Assembly (NCBI RefSeq): GCF_010728725.1
Contig: NZ_AP022607.1
Coordinates: forward strand, 620,001-684,000
From: Mycobacterium branderi
GTDB lineage: Bacteria; Actinomycetota; Actinomycetes; Mycobacteriales; Mycobacteriaceae
Length of the DNA: 64,000 nucleotides
Reading direction: 5' to 3'
In this document: positions 9,172-16,747 of the stretch, piece after piece
Layout of the letters: every line of letters starts with the position of its first letter
Position numbering within the stretch: the stretch's first letter is position 1
Program-made: the position numbers and the translations under genes
Notes under the pieces: model-generated
Databases searched by the model: none
What the model saw: the letters and a program-made list of their open reading frames with translations, nothing else
Told to the model about the DNA's origin: nothing

Positions 9172-9397
9172 CGTAAATGTGCGATATTGGCACGATCGCG
9201 ACCGGGGGCCGGATGCCGGGAAGACCAAGCGGCGGCGAAGTACCCGAGGCGATGCAGCGATCTGCCGCGTCGGCCCGGTTACCCCGGGACCACTCCGATA
9301 CCCACGTGCGCAACCCGGGGGTGTCCGCTGGCCCGCTCGAGGCGATCATCGCCGGCACCGAATGACCCACCGTGTACCAGCCAGGGGAGATTGGCTT

Positions 9398-10537
9398 ATG
9401 GGCGATGCGATCCAACCGTTCCGCATCAGGTTTTCCGACGCCGACCGGGCGGACCTACGGGATCGCCTGCGGCGCACACGCTGGCCCGAAGCTGAAACGG
9501 TCGACGATTGGTCCCAGGGCATCCCGTTGGCAGTGGTGCAGGAACTGTGTTCCTACTGGGCCGATGAATATGATTGGCAGGCAACCGAGGACCGACTCAA
9601 CGATTTGGGACAATTCCGCACCGAAATCGACGGGTTGGGTGTTCATTTCCTGCATGTCCGCTCCCCCCACCCAGATGCCCTGCCACTGATCATCACCCAT
9701 GGGTGGCCGGGCTCGGTCATCGAATTCCTCAAAGTGGTCGGCCCGCTCACCGATCCCCCTGCCCACGGTGGGGATGCCGCCGATGCATTCCATGTTGTCT
9801 GTCCGTCGCTGCCCGGATATGGGTTCAGCGACAAGCCTTCCCGTACCGGATGGGGGGTTGAGCGTATCGCAGATGCCTGGGCGGTGTTGATGGCCCGGCT
9901 GGGCTACCACCGCTACGGGGCGCAGGGCGGAGACTGGGGGTCGGCCGTGACCACCTGCCTCGGACAGCGCGACCCCGAGCACGTGGCGGGGATCCATCTC
10001 AACCTGGTCCTGGCCGGCCCGGATGAATCAATGCTCAGCGAACTCACGAGTGAGGAGCAGGCGATGCTGGCAACCATCTCCCACCATCAGCAGTGGGGAG
10101 CGGGTTACTCGACCCAGCAGTCGACCCGGCCGCAGACACTCGGCTACGGCCTGGTGGATTCGCCTGCAGCACAGTGCGCCTGGATCGCCGAGAAGTTCTG
10201 GGCATGGGTCGACTGCGATGGTGACCTGTTCAGCGTGCTGAGCCGAGATGAATTGCTGGACAACGTGATGTTCTACTGGGTGCCCGCGGCAGGCGCCTCA
10301 TCGGCGCGACTGTACTGGGAAAGCCTGCGCCGAGTGAACGAGGACCCGGTGACCGTGCCCGTCGGCTGCTCGCAATTTCCCAAGGAGGTCTATCGGGCGT
10401 CTCGGCGGTGGGCCGAGAAGCGGTTCCCGGACTTGCGCTGGTGGAACGAGCTCGGCAAAGGCGGCCACTTCGCGGCCTTCGAGCAGCCAACCCTCTTCAT
10501 CGACGAGGTGCGTTCGTTCTTTCGCACCGTGCGGTAG
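9398..10537 (+). CDS. Epoxide hydrolase (EHN-type alpha/beta hydrolase)
   Basis: Enzyme of 379 residues that would open an epoxide to a diol. The N-terminal EHN lid domain (about residues 4-105: FRIRFSDADRADLRDRLRRT, EAETVDDWSQG) is characteristic of microsomal-type epoxide hydrolases. The core has HGWPGS (oxyanion hole), PSLPGYGFS and the nucleophile elbow GAQGGDWGS, with Asp as nucleophile. The C-terminal GGHFAAFEQP supplies the catalytic His. ATG 9398 follows GGGGAG by 8 nt. The P450 45 nt downstream could make the epoxide from an alkene. The EHN domain, GGDW elbow and GGHFAA His make this call firm; the substrate is unknown. Confidence 0.92.
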   Translation: MGDAIQPFRIRFSDADRADLRDRLRRTRWPEAETVDDWSQGIPLAVVQELCSYWADEYDWQATEDRLNDLGQFRTEIDGLGVHFLHVRSPHPDALPLIITHGWPGSVIEFLKVVGPLTDPPAHGGDAADAFHVVCPSLPGYGFSDKPSRTGWGVERIADAWAVLMARLGYHRYGAQGGDWGSAVTTCLGQRDPEHVAGIHLNLVLAGPDESMLSELTSEEQAMLATISHHQQWGAGYSTQQSTRPQTLGYGLVDSPAAQCAWIAEKFWAWVDCDGDLFSVLSRDELLDNVMFYWVPAAGASSARLYWESLRRVNEDPVTVPVGCSQFPKEVYRASRRWAEKRFPDLRWWNELGKGGHFAAFEQPTLFIDEVRSFFRTVR

Positions 10538-10582
10538 GCGGCGAGCAAAGGCAAACCACAGTGGCCCGGAAAGGACTGGGGT

Positions 10583-11857
10583 ATGACAGATTTCGACAAC
10601 ACTGACTATTTCACCGACCCCGCGGTCGTCGAGAACCCCTACCCCTACTTCGAACACCTGCGGAAAGCGTGCCCGGCCTTCCGGGAGCCGCACCACGGCG
10701 TAGTGGCAGTGACCGGATACGACGACGTGGCCGCGGTCTACCGTGACACCGAGACATTTTCTTCGGTCAACTCGGCAGCCGGCCCTTTCTCGACGCTGCC
10801 CTTCGCGCCCGAGGGTGACGACATCTCCGAGCTGATCGAAGCCCATCGCGACCAGTTTCTTTGGCATGAGTACCTTCCCTGCTTCGACCCGCCGCAGCAC
10901 ACCCAACACCGCGCCGTCCTCAATGGACTATTTACGCCCAAGCGGCTTAAGGAGAATGAGGAGTTCATGTGGCGCTGGGCGGACCGCCTGCTCGACGAGT
11001 TCATCGCCGACGGCCGCTGCGATTTCGTCCAGGCCTACGGCCGCCCATTCCCCCTGCTGGTCATCGCCGATCTTCTCGGCGTGCCCGAAGCCGACCACGC
11101 GATGTTTCGCCGGTTGTTCGCCGCCGACGTTTCACGCGAGGGGGAAGGCGGTGTGATCGCGGTTGAACCGCCCTCGACCGACCTCGACGAGCGATTCAGT
11201 GCCTATATCGAAGAGCGCCGCCGAGAACCGCGAAACGACATGCTCACCGAGTTAGCGACGGCGACCTTCCCCGACGGCTCGACCCCGGCGATCAGCGACA
11301 TCGTGCATTTGGCCACCTTTTTGTTCATCGCCGGTCACGAGACCACCACGCGGCTGCTCGCCAGTTCCTTGCAACTTCTGGCCGAGCAGCCACAGCTGCA
11401 AGACACGCTGCATGACGATCGTGCGCGCATACCCAACTTTGTCGAAGAGATGTTGCGCATCGAAAGCCCGATCAAAAGCGACTTCCGACTCACCCGCGTC
11501 GCCACCGAGATCGGCGGCGTCGAGCTCCCACCGGGGACGACCGTGATGCTGTTGCCCGGGGCCGCCAATCGGGATCCCGGCCGGTTCGAATGCCCGGCGG
11601 AGTTTCGGGCTGATCGCCCCAACGCCCGCCAGCACCTGGCATTCGGCCGCGGGGTGCACAGCTGTCCGGGCGGCCCGCTGGCGCGCATCGAGGGCAGGGT
11701 CAGCCTGGAACGCATCCTCGACCGGATGGCCGACATCCAGATTTCCGAAGCACATCACGGGCCGGCCGACAACCGCCATTTCGACTACTTCCCGGGCTAC
11801 ATGCTTCGCGGGCTAGCGGCGCTGCACCTGGAGTTCACCCCGCGGGAGCGGCCATGA
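10583..11857 (+). CDS. Cytochrome P450 (paralogue of the P450 at 1696)
   Basis: P450 of 424 residues. The I-helix motif is FIAGHETT (about residue 250), the K-helix EEMLRIES, and the heme loop FGRGVHSCPGGPLAR with Cys near residue 361. It is similar to the P450 at 1696 throughout, including NPYPYFEHLRK at the N-terminus, LKENEEFMWR, the ALHLEFT end and the extra DDISELIEAHR segment. The two likely come from a duplication within the island. It follows the epoxide hydrolase by 45 nt and overlaps the SnoaL gene by 4 nt (ATGA). Electrons could come from the 3Fe-4S ferredoxin at 12445. The substrate is probably related to that of its paralogue. Confidence 0.93.
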   Translation: MTDFDNTDYFTDPAVVENPYPYFEHLRKACPAFREPHHGVVAVTGYDDVAAVYRDTETFSSVNSAAGPFSTLPFAPEGDDISELIEAHRDQFLWHEYLPCFDPPQHTQHRAVLNGLFTPKRLKENEEFMWRWADRLLDEFIADGRCDFVQAYGRPFPLLVIADLLGVPEADHAMFRRLFAADVSREGEGGVIAVEPPSTDLDERFSAYIEERRREPRNDMLTELATATFPDGSTPAISDIVHLATFLFIAGHETTTRLLASSLQLLAEQPQLQDTLHDDRARIPNFVEEMLRIESPIKSDFRLTRVATEIGGVELPPGTTVMLLPGAANRDPGRFECPAEFRADRPNARQHLAFGRGVHSCPGGPLARIEGRVSLERILDRMADIQISEAHHGPADNRHFDYFPGYMLRGLAALHLEFTPRERP

Positions 11858-12366
11858 GCGGCTCGGATTCGGTTGCGTCCCACGCTATTCAGACCTGGCT
11901 CGACAAGAACGCGCTCACCGAGCTCGTCGCAGTGCTGTCTTCTGCGGTCGACCGGGGCGACAAGGAACTGATCGCATCGTGCTACGCCGAGAAGTCCTAT
12001 GACGACCACGGCGCCTTCAAGGGTTCCGGCCGCGAGTTCGCCGACTGGGTCACCACGGTAATACCGCTTTCCGGCCCGGTACGGATTCATCACCTGCTGG
12101 GCCAGTCGGTGTTCGATGTTCACGGTGACGAGGCCTGGGGCGAAACGTTTTTCATCTTTCACTCGGTCAACGACTCCGACACCCAACACGGATTCGGCCG
12201 CTACATCGACTACTTCGAGCGGATCGGCTCCGTGTGGAAGCTCAAGTATCGTCGCGTCGTGCCCGACCGTACGCCCGAGGGAGACGACATCGGCACGTAC
12301 TGCGCCAGCAGCCGCGACCGTGCTGACCCCGTCTACGACCGCAGCCGCTGGCCCACCCTCACCTGA
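11854..12366 (+). CDS. SnoaL-like / NTF2-like protein
   Basis: Protein of 170 residues of the SnoaL/NTF2 superfamily. The N-terminal helical part is NALTELVAVLSSAVDRGDKEL. IASCYAEKSYDDHGAFKG follows, then the barrel strands with VRIHHLLGQSVFDVHGDEAW and FGRYIDYFERIGSVWKLKYR. This last pattern is seen in NTF2-like proteins related to ring-hydroxylating dioxygenase beta subunits and bile-acid dehydratase-like enzymes. No metal site is evident. The ATG is inside the P450 stop (ATGA overlap), indicating coupled translation and probably matched amounts of the two proteins. It may be a dehydratase, isomerase or carrier for the P450 product. It ends 78 bp before the convergent ferredoxin gene. Confidence 0.8.
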   Translation: MSGSDSVASHAIQTWLDKNALTELVAVLSSAVDRGDKELIASCYAEKSYDDHGAFKGSGREFADWVTTVIPLSGPVRIHHLLGQSVFDVHGDEAWGETFFIFHSVNDSDTQHGFGRYIDYFERIGSVWKLKYRRVVPDRTPEGDDIGTYCASSRDRADPVYDRSRWPTLT

Positions 12367-12444
12367 ATCAGCCAACGTTTCGAAAAGGCGACGGCTACTC
12401 GCGTCGCGGACTAAACGGCCTGCCGGGGCATCTCGAACTGGCCG

Positions 12445-12639
12445 TCATTCGGTGACGGACAAAGCGAACTCCGGACACGCTGCGGCACCGCGCTCGGCCT
12501 GCGCCTCGAGGCCCGCCGGCACTTCGGTCACCTCTGCCAGCGAGCAATGGCCGGTCTCGTCGAGAGGGTAAAAGTCCGGCCCGTTTGCCGCGCACTGCGC
12601 GTGGCCCTGACATTTTTTCTCGTCAAACGTGATCCGCAT
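12445..12639 (-). CDS. Ferredoxin, 3Fe-4S type (P450 redox partner)
   Basis: A 64-residue ferredoxin with Cys10-x2-His13-x2-Cys16 and Cys55-Pro. His (or another residue) in place of the second cluster Cys is typical of actinobacterial 3Fe-4S ferredoxins that feed electrons to P450s. It starts MRITFDEKKCQGHAQC and ends ACPEFALSVTE. It is the only ferredoxin seen in the window, so it could serve all four P450s; no ferredoxin reductase was found. It converges with the P450/SnoaL operon. The IS110 element starts about 20 bp upstream of its ATG, so its native promoter has probably been displaced. Confidence 0.92.
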   Translation of the reverse strand: MRITFDEKKCQGHAQCAANGPDFYPLDETGHCSLAEVTEVPAGLEAQAERGAAACPEFALSVTE

Positions 12640-12676
12640 GCCTGTCCGGTCCTAATCGTTTAGTAGGGATGGATTG

Positions 12677-12830
12677 CTGGTCGTGGTGGCGACCAGGGTC
12701 TGTTTCCTGGTTGGTCTGCTGTCAGGTGATGCCTGGTTTGTCCCGACGCTCGACGTCTAGAGAAAGAACGGCGCGCCTGGCGGCAGATCACCTCCGGTGG
12801 TGGTGGGATGCCGTTGCCCGAGCCCACCGC
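12677..12830 (+). ncRNA. Candidate IS110 bridge RNA structures in the left end
   Basis: A perfect 7-bp hairpin CTGGTCG / CGACCAG with a 6-nt loop lies at 12677-12696. A second stem (12800-12807 with 12823-12830, 8 bp including one wobble) encloses a 15-nt loop. A 5' stem-loop followed by large internal or terminal loops is the layout of known IS110-group bridge RNAs. The target- and donor-binding guides cannot be assigned without true ends and a folding calculation. Confidence 0.35.
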
Positions 12831-13007
12831 AGGGTTGACCTCCCGACTGTGTTTCCCGAGCCTTGAGCTCTTCGATAGAACGAGGTCCTGCGGTGAGCTG
12901 GAGTCACGGACGGCTAGTGAGATGACGGACCTAAGAGTCCCGCGATTAGGGCGCCGCGTGAGTCCACCGGTGACGGCATAACCATCGATCGAAGGAGTGA
13001 TGACACC

Positions 13008-14237
13008 TTGGGCTTGTTTTGTGGAATTGATTGGGCCACTGAACATCACGATGTCGCCGTCATCGACGACGACGGGCGTGTGGTGGCCCGCGGACGGGTC
13101 AGCAATGATGCGGCCGGGTTCGCGGCTCTGTTGACGCTGCTGGCTGAGGCCGGTGACAGCGCCGCGCATCCAATCCCGGTGGGGATCGAAACCGATCGCG
13201 GACTGTGGGTGGCCGCGCTGCGCGAAACCGGCCGGGTGATCTACCCGATCAACCCACTGGCGGCCTCGCGGTACCGGGCACGGCATGCAGTGTCGGGGGC
13301 CAAATCCGATGCCACCGATGCGGTGCTGCTGGCCAATATCGTGCGCACCGATGCCGCCGCGCACCGACCGCTGCCCGCCGACACCGAGCTGGCCCAAGCC
13401 ATCCGGGTGCTCGCCCGCGCCCAGCAAGATGCGGTTTGGGCGCGTCAGCAGATCGGCAACCAGATCCGCGACCTGCTCAAAGACTTCTACCCGGCCGCCA
13501 TCGCCGCGTTCGCCGGGCTGCCCGAGGGTGGACTGGCCCGCGCCGACGCCCGCACCATCTTGGCCGCTGCGCCGACCCCAACGCAGGCGGCGACGCTGAC
13601 TCCCGCCCGGCTGCGCCGACTGCTGACCAAAGCTGGCCGCCGACGCCATCTCGACCGCGATATCGAGCGGTTGCGCGCCGTGTTCACCGACACCTACCTG
13701 CACCAACCGCCGGCCGTGGAAAACGCGATGGGCATCCAACTGGCGGCGTTGTTGCGCCAACTCGAGGCCGCCTGCACCGCGGCCGACGAGCTGGCCGAGG
13801 CGGCGATCGCCCATTTTGAGCAACACCCGGACGCCAAGATCATCACCAGCTTCCCCGGCCTGGGGATGTTGGCCGGCGCCGGTGCTCGCCGAGATCGGCG
13901 ATGACCGAACCCGCTTCGCTGAGGCCCGCGGACTCAAAGCCTTCGCCGGATCCGCCCCATCACCCGCGCCAGCGGCAAGAAAACCGTTGTCCTGCACCGC
14001 CACATCAAGAACCGGCGACTGGCCGCCGTCGGCCCGATCTGGGCACTGGGATCGCTGCGCGCCTCGCCGGGCGCGCGTCGCCACTACGATGCCCGCCGCG
14101 CCGCCGGAGACTGGAACCACCAAGCCCAACGGCACCTGTTCAACAAGTTTCTCGGCCAACTCCACCACTGCCTGCAGACCGGCCGGCTCTACAACGAACA
14201 CCTGGCGTTTCCACCTCCTCTCTCGCTCGTGGCTTGA
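13008..14237 (+). pseudogene. IS110-family transposase, frameshifted
   Basis: Read through two frameshifts this is about 409 residues, the usual IS110 length. The RuvC-like DEDD residues are visible: Asp8 (GIDWATEHHD), Glu61 (VGIETDRG), Asp101 and Asp104 (KSDATDAVLLAN). The C-terminal domain has SFPGLGMLAGA, then VLAEIGDDRTRFAEARGLKA in the +1 frame from about 13880, then ITRASGKKTVVLHRH back in the original frame from 13959. One base appears gained near 13881 and one lost near 13958. The TTG start at 13008 has AAGGAG 10 nt upstream. The intact frame stops early at 13904, before the catalytic-Ser region, so the product should be inactive unless rescued. Confidence 0.85.
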
Positions 14238-14346
14238 CTCTTAACTTCGTGAGATGTCTTTCTCATAGTCCAGCGAACAGCTCGGGCAAATACGACGCCA
14301 AGCAACGAGGCAAGCTGGCTATTGAAATATCATTATGCCTAATGTG

Positions 14347-14361
14347 TGGACACTGTGTCCA
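14347..14361. promoter_or_regulatory. Perfect 15-bp palindrome
   Basis: TGGACAC, one T, GTGTCCA: 7-bp arms with no mismatch, in non-coding DNA to the right of the IS element. It has the form of a dimer-binding operator. No regulator or promoter can be assigned. Confidence 0.35.
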
Positions 14362-14484
14362 GATCGTGGTGGCCGGCCGACGACACCGCCCCGGACGAGC
14401 CGGACGCGATCAACCCCAGCTTACGGCGCGCTGCCCGAGACGATGCGGCGCAAATCGACCGAACCGCCCCGCTGGCAAGGGGGG

Positions 14485-14533
14485 TGTTCAGTTGAGTAGA
14501 ACAGTTGTTTCATCTCGCCCGACTTGCTAGCGT
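14485..14533. promoter_or_regulatory. 28-bp operator (site 2) upstream of the luciferase-like operon
   Basis: The operator is 14512-14485 read on the minus strand (TGAAACA, 2 nt, TGTTCTA, 5 nt, CTGAACA). On the plus strand TTGTTT (14505-14510), 17 nt, TAGCGT (14528-14533) forms a promoter toward the gene at 14765. The minus-strand promoter seen at other sites is degraded here: TAGCAA is present but CTGACA is 22 nt away. Confidence 0.6.
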
Positions 14534-14585
14534 CGGCCTAGGCGGTCGCACTGTCAGGGGGGTGCCGCAGGGAAGGAGCCACGGT

Positions 14586-14768
14586 TTGCCCAAGCGCTAC
14601 CGCAGCACGCGACAGCCGGTGCGCGTCCACGGATCAGTGCTCCCGGTTTGCAGGCGGTTGCGCGGCCCACAGCATCGGCAAACTCGCACGCTACGTCGCC
14701 AATCGGGATCTGCGTTTGATCGCCCTGCCGACGGGCCTGTTCGTTACGTCGGGGCCGGTGGACAATGA
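14586..14768 (+). CDS. Possible 60-codon leader ORF, unrecognised
   Basis: A TTG at 14586 lies 7 nt after AAGGAG (14573-14578), downstream of the promoter at 14505-14533. The frame runs to TGA 14766-14768, overlapping the ATG of the luciferase-like gene (ATGA). The product is Arg-rich (LPKRYRSTRQPVRV at the start) and matches no family I know. Third-position GC is only moderate and another frame is equally open, so this may be a non-coding leader with a fortuitous ribosome site. I record it because the spacing and overlap fit operon coupling. Confidence 0.25.
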   Translation: MPKRYRSTRQPVRVHGSVLPVCRRLRGPQHRQTRTLRRQSGSAFDRPADGPVRYVGAGGQ

Positions 14769-15742
14769 CACCGTCCGGATTCCGCCCGTTTGCGGTCGCC
14801 TCGGTCTCCCTTGGCCTCTACCTCGAAGACCTCGATCCTCCTGCCGCCTTGGAAGAACTTCTGCTGCAAGCCAAGATCGCCGAGGACTCCGGATTCGACG
14901 GCATCACACTCAGTGAGCACCACGGGGCGTTCGAGGGGTATTTGCCGACTCCCGTTCTGGGCACGTCGTGGATCCTGGAGCATGTTGATAAGGCGTGGGC
15001 GGCGCCGTGCCCACTGATCTTGCCGCTGCGCCCACTGAACCTGATGCTGGAAGAGATCGGGTGGCTGGCCAGCCGCCATCCCGGCCGGGTCGGCGTCGGT
15101 TTGGCCCCCGGATTCGCGGCCGACGACTTCCTGTTGGTCCATGCATCGCATGAAACTCGTCGCGCCGATTTCTACCGCAACCTCGGTCCCGCAGTGCAGG
15201 CCCTTCGTGGCGCGGCGACAGGGCCACTCGGTGATGATCCGGCAGTGAAGCGCTGCGCCGCCCATCCGGTACCGGTGGTCGGTGCTGTTGCCGGTCCGGT
15301 GGCCGCCGCCAAGGCGGCGAAAGCCGGCGCCGGGATGCTTATCGCGACCTTCAGGAGTCCCGACCAAGCGCGCGAATTGTCGGCCATCTATAGGGATAAG
15401 GGCGGCACCGGGCCACGGGTGCTGGTGCGGCGCTGTTGGCTGGGAGAACGTCCTGCCCGTCCTGGAGCCGAGCCGGCGCCTTCGCGGGAAGGCCGGCGCT
15501 CGGCTCCGCGCGCCTGGGAGAACGGCGACAGAACCGACATGGTGACCGCCGCCAGCGCAGACGAAATGGCGCAACGGCTCTGCGACCGATTGACCGAAAG
15601 TGATGTCACGGCACTCAACATCCGACTACAACTGCCGGGAAGCACACCCCGCGCGACCCGAGAACAAATCGAACGATTCGGCGCCGAAGTCCTTCCCGGA
15701 CTGCGGCGCCTTATCGGCAAGGCCACCCACCAACCAACCTGA
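14765..15742 (+). CDS. Luciferase-like (LLM class) flavin-dependent monooxygenase
   Basis: TIM-barrel enzyme of 325 residues of the bacterial luciferase-like superfamily, using reduced FMN or F420. The N-terminal SLGLYLEDLDPPAALEELLLQAKIAE leads to GFDGITLSEHHGAF, the usual E-H region at the active site. HPGRVGVGLAPGF follows, and ERFGAEVLPGLRRLIG is the typical C-terminal end (I/VERFAxEVLPxL). It could carry out Baeyer-Villiger, hydroxylation or dehydrogenation chemistry; no flavin reductase is adjacent. ATG 14765 overlaps the stop of a possible leader ORF. A cyclase-family gene and an esterase follow at short spacing, suggesting oxygen insertion and then hydrolysis. Confidence 0.85.
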   Translation: MTPSGFRPFAVASVSLGLYLEDLDPPAALEELLLQAKIAEDSGFDGITLSEHHGAFEGYLPTPVLGTSWILEHVDKAWAAPCPLILPLRPLNLMLEEIGWLASRHPGRVGVGLAPGFAADDFLLVHASHETRRADFYRNLGPAVQALRGAATGPLGDDPAVKRCAAHPVPVVGAVAGPVAAAKAAKAGAGMLIATFRSPDQARELSAIYRDKGGTGPRVLVRRCWLGERPARPGAEPAPSREGRRSAPRAWENGDRTDMVTAASADEMAQRLCDRLTESDVTALNIRLQLPGSTPRATREQIERFGAEVLPGLRRLIGKATHQPT

Positions 15743-15772
15743 GGTGCTAAGACCTCACTGCAACCGCCCACC

Positions 15773-16747
15773 TTGGATGCCTATATGGATAACTGGCCGA
15801 AATTCACCGACTTACCTCAGGTCGAAGGGACGTCGGAGCGTCACTGCTGGGGTGTCTTCGGTGCTGACGACGAGCTCGGATGCCTGAATTTCATCACTGC
15901 GGACAAGACTGCCGCCGCATGCCGCAGCGTCGAAGCGGGCGTCTCCATCAACCTGAATCTGCCGTTGACGGAGCCGGCCACCGTATTCTGGTCGAAGCGC
16001 AATGCCCTCGTCCACCATGAAGTTCTCAAGCGGAACAGTCGCGATGACTATCTGGACAGCTTCTATTTGCAGGGCAGTACCCAGTGGGATGGGTTACGGC
16101 ACCAGCGTTTTCGTCAGTTCGGTTACTACGGCGGCCGGCAGGAGGACGACCTGGACGACACCGGTGCGCTGGGGATCGACCGCTGGGCCCGCCGCGGCAT
16201 ACACACCCGCGGTGTTCTCCTCGACGTGCCGAGATACTGGCAGCGTCAACACGGCGAATCATTCCCGCCGAATCGCCGGACAGCCATCAGTGCAGAACTG
16301 ATGTCGGCCATCGCCGCCGACGAAGGTGTGACCATCGAAGCAGGCGACATTGTGCTGGTGCGCACCGGCTGGCTGCCCTGGTACTTGTCTTGCGACGAAG
16401 CCTCCCTCGATGCGATGGTGGCCGCCTTCCGCGAAGACCGCACGACGTTGCAGCTGCCCGGCATCGATGCCCGCGTCGAAACCGCTTCCTGGTTGTGGGA
16501 CAACAGGATCGCGGCCGTAGCGGCTGATAACCCGACCCTGGAGGCACTGCCGTACGATCCCTCGGCCGGCTGGGCTCATCACCGACTTCTGGTGCTTCTG
16601 GGACTACCACTGGGCGAGTTGTGGGCACTTGATGAGCTCGCAGCACATTGCGCAGACCAGCACAGGTACTCGTTCCTGCTGGCCTCCTCTCCGTTGAACC
16701 TGCCGAAGGGCTGCGCCTCGCCGGCCAACGCCTATGCGATCTTCTAA
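15773..16747 (+). CDS. Cyclase-family (kynurenine formamidase-like) metal hydrolase
   Basis: Protein of 324 residues of the cyclase family (PF04199), whose members hydrolyse amide or ester bonds in ring compounds with a metal. CWGVFGADDELGCLNFITADKTA is replaced in most members by the equivalent W-G-x-x-D-E-x-G-x-x-N motif, seen here as WGVFGADDELGCLN. The metal region is QGSTQWDGLRHQRF where the family has HxGTHxD, with the first His replaced. GDIVLVRTGW and the closing SSPLNLPKGCASPANAYAI fit the family. TTG 15773 or ATG 15785 could be the start; neither has a clear ribosome site. A paralogue lies at 19519. It overlaps the esterase gene by 14 nt. Confidence 0.82.
   Translation: MDAYMDNWPKFTDLPQVEGTSERHCWGVFGADDELGCLNFITADKTAAACRSVEAGVSINLNLPLTEPATVFWSKRNALVHHEVLKRNSRDDYLDSFYLQGSTQWDGLRHQRFRQFGYYGGRQEDDLDDTGALGIDRWARRGIHTRGVLLDVPRYWQRQHGESFPPNRRTAISAELMSAIAADEGVTIEAGDIVLVRTGWLPWYLSCDEASLDAMVAAFREDRTTLQLPGIDARVETASWLWDNRIAAVAADNPTLEALPYDPSAGWAHHRLLVLLGLPLGELWALDELAAHCADQHRYSFLLASSPLNLPKGCASPANAYAIF

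Larger units (their letters stand above)
8559..9397. other. Long divergent intergenic region between VOC and epoxide hydrolase genes
   Basis: This 839-bp region holds the operator/promoter at 8809-8875 (minus strand) and the promoter at 9128-9171 (plus strand). A frame open from ATG 9177 to TGA 9365 encodes 62 residues with fairly GC-rich third positions but no recognisable family and no good ribosome site; I do not call it a gene. Otherwise I see nothing supportable. Confidence 0.5.
12655..14270 (+). mobile_element. IS110-family insertion sequence (ends approximate)
   Basis: The element holds a roughly 350-bp non-coding left part, a transposase region (13008-14237) and a short right end. 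The transposase has the DEDD N-terminal and Ser-containing C-terminal halves of the IS110 family. No terminal inverted repeats or target duplications were found, as expected for the IS110 group, so the boundaries are estimates: left between 12640 and 12676, right between 14238 and about 14290. The long upstream non-coding stretch is where IS110-group elements encode their bridge RNA. The transposase carries two frameshifts, so the copy is probably immobile by itself. Confidence 0.75.
14238..14764. other. Post-IS intergenic region with regulatory elements
   Basis: These 527 bp contain a small hairpin TGAGA/TCTCA (14250-14265) near the IS right end, an AT-richer patch (14320-14345), the 15-bp palindrome at 14347-14361, the operator at 14485-14512, and a possible leader ORF (14586-14768). 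No known gene is recognisable; a short frame around 14280-14335 (KYDAKQRGKLAIEI) may be a gene remnant interrupted by the insertion. Confidence 0.4.

Noticed and set aside
9177..9365. 62-codon frame upstream of the epoxide hydrolase
   Set aside because: GC-rich third positions but no ribosome site, no family and no overlap with the next gene; noted in the intergenic entry only.
12660..14201. Long minus-strand open frame (513 codons) across the IS element
   Set aside because: It is antisense to the IS110 transposase, which has recognisable catalytic motifs; the antisense protein is Arg/Gly/Gln-rich with no family features, a usual artefact of GC-rich DNA.
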